DNA from: Pseudomonas entomophila L48
GTDB lineage: Bacteria > Pseudomonadota > Gammaproteobacteria > Pseudomonadales > Pseudomonadaceae
Length of the DNA: 64,000 nucleotides
Assembly (NCBI RefSeq): GCF_000026105.1
Contig: NC_008027.1
Coordinates: forward strand, 4,236,501 to 4,300,500
Reading direction: 5' to 3'
In this document: in pieces, positions 1 to 9,700 of the stretch
Numbering within the stretch: the first letter of the stretch is position 1
Layout: each line of letters starts with the position of its first letter
Notes under the pieces: model-generated
What the model saw: the letters and a program-made list of their open reading frames with translations, nothing else
What the model was told of the DNA's origin: nothing
The model's database searches: none
Position numbers and translations under genes: made by a program

Positions 1-298
1 TAGCTCAGATTGGCAAAGCTTCCTGAAGGCCAACAATGTGATCAGTAGCATGAGCCGACGGGGAAACTGCCACGACAATGCCGTAGCCGAGAGCTTTTTC
101 CAGCTTTTGAAGCGGGAGCGAATCCGACGAAAGATCTACGCAACGCGTGACGAAGCCCGAAGTGATATTTTCGATTACATCGAGATGTTCTATAACCCTA
201 AACGCCGACACGGCAGCGCTATGCAGCTGTCGCCAGTAGAGTATGAGAAACGCCATTTTCTGAGCTTGGAGAGTGTCTAGAAAACCAGGGGCGATTCA
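1..298 (+). mobile_element. IS3-family insertion sequence, right end (cut by window start)
   Basis: This is the 3' part of an IS3-family element: the end of the transposase frame, then about 18 bp of non-coding end sequence. The last bases read inward on the minus strand as TGAATCGCCCCTGGTTTTCT, the TGA...TCA style of IS3-family termini, so I place the right tip at 298. The left end and orfA lie outside the window, so completeness and any target duplication cannot be judged. The tip abuts a short coding relic that follows the CDI immunity gene. Confidence 0.8.
2..280 (+). CDS. IS3-family transposase OrfB, C-terminal part
   Basis: The reading frame is open from base 2 with no start codon, so this is the C-terminal end of a longer DDE transposase. 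The segment SRRGNCHDNAVAESFF carries the third catalytic acid (the E of AESFF) of the rve integrase core. It is followed by the usual IS3 tail with the motif FYNPKRRHGS near the C-terminus. The enzyme would cut and rejoin element ends. Only about 92 codons are visible, and activity depends on sequence to the left of the window. Confidence 0.9.
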   Translation, partial: SSDWQSFLKANNVISSMSRRGNCHDNAVAESFFQLLKRERIRRKIYATRDEARSDIFDYIEMFYNPKRRHGSAMQLSPVEYEKRHFLSLESV

Positions 299-403
299 GC
301 GGTAGGTGGCAAAAGTACCAATATACGCCTCCAGCTGTCGGGTCACGTCATCAAGAAGCTTACTGGTCTCTACCGCACCTTTTGCACCAAACTGACTGAC
401 CCT
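296..403 (-). pseudogene. Coding relic between candidate cdiI and the IS end
   Basis: A minus-strand frame of 35 codons (R-V-S-Q-F-G-A-K-G-A-V-E-T-S-K-L-L then D-D-V-T-R-Q-L-E-A-Y-I-G-T-F-A-T-Y-R) has protein-like composition. It lies in the same frame as the preceding immunity candidate, directly after that gene's TAA. It ends in a TGA made by the first three bases of the IS tip (298-296), so whatever followed was cut away or displaced by the insertion. I do not recognise the family. It may be the tail of an older immunity or toxin-tip gene. Confidence 0.4.
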
Positions 404-793
404 TTATATTTTTAAACTTCGCCACATATCATTCAAAACAATTAACACCCTAGAATAAATCAGCAGCTTAACTTCAAAAACCACAACCCCCCCCGACAGA
501 TGAATTTCTAAAGGAATTGAAATATTCACATTCTGGGTCGCCGAAGCCTGCGAAAAAACCGCTGCAGATAGATAACTAGTAACACTTAATATATCAGAAT
601 AAAGAACATTAAAATGCTCCTCCTTAAAATTTATTGCTACGCCCTTTTCAAAAAACTTTAAGGCGCCGCCTTCTAAATAAATTTCATATACTCCCTGACC
701 AAGCTCTGGATCACTACTGAGAGGTATATAGTCTCCAAAACCAGACACATTGAGGCTTTTCAGATGCTTGCTCGTTGCCTTTGGATGGTTCAC
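404..793 (-). CDS. cdiI: Candidate CDI immunity protein (CdiI)
   Basis: This 129-residue soluble protein has no signal peptide or clear membrane segment. The start is GTG at 793, overlapping the TGA of cdiA by four bases (GTGA), with AGGGGG about nine bases upstream; the pair is therefore translationally coupled. The gene is much AT-richer than cdiA, as is usual for the exchangeable toxin-tip/immunity end of CDI loci. The role, binding and neutralising the CdiA C-terminal toxin in the producing cell, is inferred from position. The sequence itself matches no immunity family I can name. Confidence 0.7.
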   Translation of the reverse strand: MNHPKATSKHLKSLNVSGFGDYIPLSSDPELGQGVYEIYLEGGALKFFEKGVAINFKEEHFNVLYSDILSVTSYLSAAVFSQASATQNVNISIPLEIHLSGGVVVFEVKLLIYSRVLIVLNDMWRSLKI

Positions 794-3700
794 TGCTTTA
801 GCCCCCTCAAAAAATCTCTAAGCCCTTCTTTGGTGGCAGGAAAACTAAAAGAGAATTTCTCGCCAACTTTCCCTGCCCCTAATGCTGCGCCTTCCTCTGA
901 CGCATAGTAGCCTTTAAGGGTGACTTTCTTGGCTCCTTGAGACTGAGTGTACTCTAGGAGTTTTTTAAGTGGCCCTACTAATTCGGAAGCCCCGTCCGGA
1001 CCATGACCAATAAAGCCTTTTGATGTACCTACAGCAAAGTCGTCAAATATAACCTCACCGGCATTCATCGTCACTTTTGGGGAGTATATAGTTCCGATCC
1101 CGTTAGCAGCATCAAAGGAAACTTTCCCAAGATCGGTTGCCGCAGGCAAGGTTGCTTTTGCCCCCACAACCTCTGCAGCGCTTTTCACTCCTATCCGTTC
1201 AAGCAACGGCCCCAGCAACTTACCAAGCAAAGGACCGCCAGGCACAGGCAACAGCGTCGCCAACAAACTGCCATCACTGATTGCCTTGGCATTCCGTGCC
1301 TCAATCCAGCGCTGTGTCTCCGGATCATTCTGGTCAACGTTACTTCCCGCCGCAACACATTCGGCGCTGCCACACGGGAAGTAACGCGGCGTGAAGACCT
1401 TGCCCTCGATTTCCACACTGGTGCGATAACCACCCTTTTCATCGAGCACATTACCGCTCAGACGATCCCGACCATTGCCAGCCCCCATGCCGGCCGGCCC
1501 TTCGTCTGACTGCGTCGGAGGCATCGTCCAGCTGTAACGGTCCGAGTTGGCCTTGATGTAGTCGATGACAGCAGGGTCAGGCCTGGTGAGGACCTGGACA
1601 TAGGTATCCGGAAGCGTATTCACCCAATGGCCATCTTTGTCATAGATCTGCCCAGCGGAAGCCACAATGTCGCTGGCCGGGTTGAGCACGCCGTCCCGGG
1701 TCGAGGCCAGGCGTAACTGCTCTTCGATCTGGCCGACCGTGAAACGCCCATTGCTACGCGCCGCCAAGCGCGTGGCCAGGGACTTGTCGTCGTTGTGCAA
1801 CTGGCGGTTATAACGCTCGGCGTTACCGGCAACCCAACTGGCGATCTGCGGATCGCCGCCTGCCAATGCCCCGGCGAGTACACCGATGACCTGCGCGGTA
1901 CCAACACGGAACTGATCGTTGGTGGCAAAGCGCTGATCCAGGTACTTGCCCAGCTTGTCGCTTGCAATGGACGTCAGGCCTTCCGACGCTGCGGCCGCCA
2001 TGGCACCACTGGTGAAGTTGCCACCACGCGCCTCGGCCAACGCCCCCCCCAGCACCGCATGCATCATGACCTTCGAGGCCGTCCCGGGGTCGATCCCCAG
2101 TGAATCCGCGAAGTCGCCCAGTTCCTTGTTGCTGCCTGCGGCGAGCAGGTCGAAGCCCTCCGAAACCAGGGCTCCGCCCAGGTTATCCTTGAGGCTGCCA
2201 CCATTAATCGCCGTGTTGATAGTCCCGGCCACCAGGGCATGGCTGCCGCTACGCAACAGGTTCTGCCCGATGTTGTCCAGGCTGAGCATCTGCGAGGTAT
2301 AACCGGGGTTGTTGACGCCGCTCTTGGTCAGGATCAACGCGCCATTGGTATTCCAGCCACTCACCAGGCTATCCAGCTTGCCCAAGGCCATCCCGGTGGC
2401 CCACTGTGTGGCGTAGCCCTTGATGGCTTGCATGCTGGTGGCGGACTTCAAGCCGGCACCGAGGTCGCCACCACCGTTGATGGTGCCCACGGCGAGGTTG
2501 CTGGCGAAGGCGCCAGCCAGCGGCCCGAGGTAGAAGCTGGCGATGATCGAAATGATCAACGCAGGCGCAGCGCCCAGGCTCGACTGGTTGTACTTCCAGC
2601 TCTCGTGAACCTCCTTGACCAGCCGCCAGTCGACATCACCGCGCGTCTCTGCGTCCTTGAGCCATGCGAGACCGGGTTCGGCGGCGACCATTGCGTCGAT
2701 CGTCTGGCTGACCGTCTGCTGGTCAACCTGCTTGATATCGATATTGATCTTCCCGGCGGCACGAATGGCCAACTGGCCCTGGGCGATCAATTCGCTCTGG
2801 CGCAGGGTCTCATCCGTGCTGCCTTTGCCCTTCATGCTGGTCCAGGCCATGCTGCTCTTGGACTTCTCGTGGCTCTCCTGATGCAGGTCCTTCACCCCTT
2901 CGAAGGCGATCTCCCCGCCACTCTCCAAAGTCAGGTCCTTGCCACTCTCCAGCTTGGCCGCCTGGTAGCGCTGGTCACCGCCGCTCTCCAGCGTCAGGTC
3001 GCCTCCCGTGGTGATCTCGCTGCCGACGTGGCGCACGTCGGTCACTTCGTCGCGCTGGGTCTTCTTCTTGCCCCAGCTGCCCTTGCTCTTCTTGTCGTAC
3101 AGCGAATAGTCGCTGTCGGTCTCGGCCAGCAGTTCGATATCGCCGCCGGCATAGAGATAGGCAGCATCACCGGCAGTGACGCTGCTGGACACCAGCTTCA
3201 TGTCCTCACCGGTCCTCAGCGACACATCGCCACCCGCGATCAGCTGGGTGCCCACCTGGCGGACATGATCCTCCTGGATCGTCAGTTTCTTGCTCTTGGA
3301 GTAGAAGTGGTCCTCGTCGGCGGCGGAGGCCAGGGTCATGTCGCCCACCGCGTCGATGGCGATATCGCGCTTGGCCTCGATTTCACCGGCAATAGCGGCG
3401 AAGTCCCGGCCAGCCTTCAGGGTGACGTCACGGCCCGCACCCAGTTGCGAAACGGACTGGCGCACGGTGCCATTGAGCTGCCGGCCATTCTTCTCCAAGT
3501 GGTCGGCGCGTTCGGTCGCGCTGATCACAATATCGCGGCCGGTACTGACATTCAGGTCACGGCCGGCCTGCAGGACCGACCCGCCATTGAGCAGGTCGCG
3601 GCCGACATTCACCAGCAGGTCGTTACCGGCCTCGATGCGCGCGGCGCTGTCGAGGTAGTCGCTCTGCTGCTGATAGACACCGTAGTCATGCGTGATGCGC

Positions 3701-6700
3701 GTACGGTCGCGCTGGTTGATGAGATCGCCACTGAGGGTCGTCACGCTGACGTCGCGCCCGGTGATGATGCCACCCGCGTGGTTGACCATGTTGTTGCCCG
3801 CCAGCAGGTCGAGACGACCGCCCGACTCGATCAGGCCGGCGTTTTCCAGGTCGTTGCCCACCACCGCGGACAGGCCCCGCGTGGCGTGCAGGGTGCCGAC
3901 GTTGTCGAGGTTGCGGCCGGCGAGCAGTTGCATGTCCTGGCCGGCGATCAGCGCGCCGTCCGGGCCCAGGCGGTTGTTGGCGTGGGCCAGGTACAGCACC
4001 GGCGCCAGGACTTTCTCGCCGCCGAACTCGCGCTCTTCGAGCCAGACGATGTCATGGGTCAGCGCCGCGACCTGGGCCGAGGTCAGGCCGACACCCAGGC
4101 TCAGGTTGAGCTCGGTCTTGCTGCGCACGGCATTGTCCATCAGCTGCTTGTACAGCTGCTCGCCCGAGGTCTGGCCATCGATGAACTGCTGGCCGGTGCG
4201 CGCCACCACCGCCTGCTGGATCAGGCGCTGCTCGTAGAAGCCGTCACCGAGGCGCTTCCAGCTCTTGTCCGGGTCGTAACCCAGGTTGCCGAGCAGGTAG
4301 TCGGAGCTCATGAACTGCTTGAGTTCGGTCAGCACCGGGTTGGTTTCGATCAGGTACTTGTGCGGCTGGCTGGTGTACTGGGTGTCCGGCATGCGCGTGA
4401 TGCCAGGGACCTGCGCCGGCGTGCCGACCAGCGGCTCGCTGCCACGCCCCTGCGTGGCGTCCACGGCCGTGCCGACGGGGGCGTAGACACCAATGGCGCT
4501 GGCCTTGCCCGCGGGCGCCGAGCCCAGGTGGGCAACGCGCTCGATCTGCTGCTCGCTCAGCGTGGAGGTGGTGGCGTCCAGCGCCTGCAGCGAGCCCGAA
4601 TGGCTGCCGGCCAGCGCCTGGCGCTGGGTAACGGCCAGGCTGGCGTTGCCCAGCGTCCATTGCGGCGCCAGGCCATTAGCCGTGTTGTTGCCTTGCCCAC
4701 TCAGGCGAAACAGGCCGTTCTGGCCGACCGGCAGGCTGAAGCCCGGCAGCGCCGTCGGATCGACCTGCTTGTGCGCCAGGTCGGGCGGCAGCTGGGCATT
4801 GAGCCGGACCACCGTCGGCGGCGTGGCACTGGAAACCTGGGTATTGAACGCTTTGTTGCTGAGGCTCGAGGATGAGTGCTGCACCACTACGTTGTTGATG
4901 TCATAGGTGGCGTTGAGCTTCGCCATCCCGCCCGCCTGGATGATCGCGGGGGCGATGAACTGGCCATCGTTCTGGAGGGTGGACTCCTTGTCCCGGTCGT
5001 AGAAATACGCCACGTCGAACTTTGCGAGCAACGCCTTGAAGGCCGCCTCGTCGAAGGGGCCGGATTGCGGGTGGGCCTGGTTGTAGGCATCCACCTCGGC
5101 AATCAGTTGATTGAAGTATCTGCTCGGGATCTTCGAACCGGCGCCGATCTCTCTCTTGGACGTGCCAGAACTGGATCGAGTCCCTTCGTTGGTGATGGTG
5201 CCGGCCGTCAGGGTGAGATCATTACCTGCAGAAACGACACTGCGTGAGTTGCTGAAGGTGCCACCGTTGAAGTCCAGGTCATGGCCAGCCACCAGCGTGG
5301 CCATGGGCGAGTCTTCGTGGACAACGGTCGACTCCGTCTTGTAGACGAATACCGGCCCTCTCACCCATCCCGAGCTGCCACAGTGCTGGACGCACCAGAT
5401 GGTCATGTAGCCGCCGGTGATGGACTCGGTCGCACGGAACTTGTTGCGCTCGTTGACGAAACTGGACGCTTGCAGGTCGATGTCGACACCCGCCTCGATG
5501 GTACCCGAGCTGTTCAGCACCTTGGCTGCGGCGCTGCCTGGGGCGACGCCGGCCACCAGCAGGTTGCCCAGGCTGTAGACATCCGCGTAGCGGTTGGTGA
5601 AATCACCGGCACGGATGGCCATGTCGCGGCCACTGAACAGGAAGCCGCGGCTGCCATCGGCAGCCTGCTCGTTGAGCACCGTGTCGGCCGTCAACACCAG
5701 GTCACGGGACGCGGCGATGGCGCCATGGTTGGTGATGCCAGCCGCGCGCAGCGTCAGGTCGGAGGCTGCGGACAGACGCCCCTCATTGATTAGTTGGCCG
5801 GCGATATCGATCCCGACATTGCCGCCGCCAGCGATGCTGCCGGCCCTGCCCAGGTTCATCTGTGCCGCGGACAGGGTCATGTCGGCCAGGCTGGCCAGGC
5901 GGCCGTCGCCAGAGAAGCGCCCACTCAGCGTCAGGCTGAAGCTGCCATCGCTGGCGATCAGCCCATCGTTGTGCCAGTTGCCACCGCTGCCGATCAGCGC
6001 ATTCGTCGCCAGCAGTTGCCCACTGGCGGTCTGGTTGAAAGTGCCGACATTGAGCTTGAGCGTGCCGGCCTGCAGCACACTGCTGTTGGTCCAGCTGTCG
6101 GCGTTGAGGGTCAACGTGCCGCGGGTCGACAGCCTGCCGCCCGCCGCCATCACCTGCTGGCTGCTGATGCCAAAGTCGCCGAGGCCTACATGCAGGATCG
6201 TGCCATTGGCGTTGAGCAGGTCACCGGCCGCCAACGCAAGATTGCGGTTGGCGGTTTCCAGCTTGCCGTCACGGTTGTCGAGCACCCCGCCGATCTGGAA
6301 ACGGCTGGTGTCGGCACCGCCCAGGGCACGAAGCTGGCCCTGCCGGTTGTCCAGGCTCGCCGCGGTAATGTCGAGGGTGCTGGCGCTTTCGATGATGCCG
6401 CCGCGGTTGTCCAGGGCGCCGCTCAGCACCATCTCGATGCGTTGGCCGAGCATCTCGCCACGCGCGTCCCCACCGTTGCGCAGGCTGGCGCCATCAAGCT
6501 TGAGCAGGCCGCCGGCAGAGAGAGCACCGTCGCGGTTGTCCAGCTCCCCGGTGCGGATCAGCGCATCACCGCTGGTCGCGGCCATCCGCCCACCGTGGTT
6601 GTCCAGCATGGCGCTCTGCAGGTCGAGGCTCAAGGCCTGGATGGTGCCGCGCTGGCCATTGGCATCACTGCCGTTGCGCAACACGCCAGTGGTGCGCACG

Positions 6701-9700
6701 CCGAGCGACTGCTTGAGGCTGGCCAGGATGCCACCACGGTTGTCGATGCTGGCGGCCGCCACATCGAGCGCACCGTCCTGGGCGATCAGCTTGCCGCCCT
6801 GGTTATCGACGTCGGCCGTGGTCTGGACGTTGATCGCGCCCTTGGCCTGGACGGTACCCTTGCTGTTGCCAAGGCTCGCCGCTTGCAGGCTCACGTCGCC
6901 CTGCTGGCTGTAGATCAGGCCGTCGCCCGCATTGCTCAACACCCCTGTGCTGTTGACCACAAGCTGGCCATTGGCGGCCAGGGTGCCGCGCAGGCTGTTG
7001 TCGACGCGGGTGGCGATCAGCTTGAGCAGGCCCTGGCTGGCGACCTGGCCACCCTGGTTGTCGATCAGGCTGGCGCGCTGGACCAGCAACGCCTTGCCGC
7101 TGTACAGCTTGCCCCGCTGATTGAGCAGGTCGCCCAGCAGGTCGAGGCTGAGGGCATCCTCGGTGGCCAGGCTGCCGTCGCTGTTGTCCAGGCTCGCACC
7201 GGTCAGGCTCAGCGCCTGGCGGGACGCCACGCGCCCACCGCGGTTGTCGAGGGACTGGGTGTCGATGTCGAGGCGCTCGCCCGCGTCGATCAAGCCACCG
7301 TCGCGGTTGTCCAGAGTACCGCCGACCGTCAAATGCTGAGCCCCCGCACTGGACAACACGCCCTTGGCGCTGTTGTCCAGGCTGGCCGCCGTCACGTCCA
7401 GGCGTTGCTGGGCGACCAGGGCACCGCCAGCACTGTTGCGCAAGGCGCCGGTGACGTCAGCCTGCACGGCGCCGAAACGGCTCGACAGGGTGCCCTGCTG
7501 GCGGTTGTCGAGGCTCTGGCCGATCACCTTCAGCCCCTGCCAGCCGGATATCAAGCCACCTTGGTTGTCGATGACGCCACTGTTCAGGGTCAGCTTCTGT
7601 TCACTGATCAGCTTGCCGCCACGGTTGTCCACCCCAGTCGCGTCGAACCGCAACCCCTGGGCGGTGGAGAGCTCGCCCGCCTGGTTGTCGAGCATCCCCA
7701 GGTGGTCGAGGGTCAACTGGCCGGCGGTACTGATCAAGCCCTTGCCGTTATCGAGGCTAGCGCCCCCCAGGTCCAGGGCGATGGCACTGCCGAGCAGCTT
7801 GCCGCCCTGGTTGTCGAGGCCCAGGCTAGCCAGGGTCAACGCGTCCCTGGCCTCGACCAGGCCACGGTTGCGCAGCAGGCCATCGACGGTCAGGGTCATG
7901 CCGCTCTGGCTGTTCAGGGTACCGCCGCTGTTGTCCAGCACGCCGGCGTGGACCTCCAGCGAATGGGCGCCGATCAGGCCTTTGAGGTTGTCCAAGCGCT
8001 GGCTCACGCGCAGCAGCAGGCCCTGGTTGCCGAGCAGGCGGCCATCGTTGTTGTCCAGTTGCTCGGCAGTCAGGGTGAAGGCCTGGTCGCTGGAGATCTC
8101 ACCCGCCTGGTTGGCCACCGTCTTGAGGTTGTCCAGCACCAGCAAGGGGGCATTGATCAAGCCGCCGCGGTTGTCCAGGTGGCCGTGGCCCAGGTCGAGG
8201 TGGACCGATCGGTCGCTGAACAGCTTGCCGCCTTGCTGGTCGAGGCCGGTGATGGTGGCCGTGAGGTCTTCGTGGCTGCCCACACGACCGCCGTCGCGGT
8301 TGTCCAGCTGCCCGGCCTGGACCACCAGCGTGCTGTCGCCACCGATGCTGCCCTGGCGACTGTTGTCCAGGTGCCCGGTGGTCAGGCGCAGCGCGCCCTT
8401 GCCGGACAGTACGCCCTTGTCGGTGTTGTCGAAGCTGGCACTGGTGAGGGTGATGCCGCTGTCGCTCAGCAGCTTGCCGCCTTTGTTGCTCAGGTCATCC
8501 TCGGTGGTCAGCCGCAAGCTGCCTGCGCTGGTCAGAGTGCCCGTGTCGTTGTCCAGCCGCAGTGCCTTCAACGTCAGCTGGCCCTCGGCGCTGATCAGGC
8601 CCAGCCGGTTGAGTGCCGCGCCGGTCAGGGTCAGCGCCAGGTCCTGCTGGCTGGCCAGGTGGCCACCGTCGTTGTCCAGCGTCTGGCCGGTCAGGGTCAG
8701 GCCGGTCTGGGCCTCGATACGCCCATCGCGGCGATTGAGCAGTTGCTGCAGGGCCAGGGTCAGCCCGGTGCCGACAACCAGTTGCCCGCCGTCGCTGTTT
8801 TCCAGCTGTGTGCCGGTCACGCTGACGGCAGCCTTGCCAGAAATTTCGCCACCACGGTTGTCGACCTGGTCGACATCCAGGGTCATCGTCCCATTGCTGC
8901 CGAGCAGGCCCGCCTCGCGATTGTCCAGCTGGGTGCCCTTGATCCGTAGTTGCTCCAGGCCGACCAGCGAGCCTGCGGCATTCACCAGGGTGTCCGCTTC
9001 GATCTGCAAGTAACCCTTGCCGGAAATCTTGCCCTTGGCATTGTCCAGGGTCTTGGCACTCAGGTGGCCCGAAGTATCGCCAACCAGCGTGCCCTGGCGG
9101 TTGTCCAGGCGCTGGTCGATAGTCAGAACCAGGCTGGCACGGCTGCTGGCGATACCCTCGTGGTTGTCCAGGCTGGCGGCCTGCAGGTCGAGACCCTTGG
9201 CCGAAATCAGGCCCTTGGTGTTGGCCACTGCCTGGGCGATACGCACGATCAGTGCCTGTTCGCTGAGCAGCCGGCCTTGTTGGTTGTCCAACGACGTGGC
9301 CGCCAGGGTGAAGCCTTGCGGGCTGGTTATTTCACCGTGCTGGTTATCCACCTTGCCGAGGTTGTTCAGCACCAGGGTCGGCGCTTTGACCAGGCCATGG
9401 TTGGTCAACGTGCCCTGGCCGAGGTCAAGGGTGATCGAGGTCTTGCTCAGCAGGCGCCCCGCCTGCTGGTCGAGGCCGCTGGCGGTGAGGACCATTGCGC
9501 CATCGCTGTCGATACGGCTGTCGCGGCCGGCGTTTCTGACCTGGCCGGCCTTGATGGTCAAGCGGTCGTTGCCAACGACATGCCCGTTGTCACGGTTGTC
9601 CAGCGCGCCGGTGACGATGTCGATCGCGCCTTGGCTGCCGATCTCGCCAGCGCGGTTGTCCAGGCTCGCGCTGCGCAGGTCGAGGGTGCCATCAGCGGTG

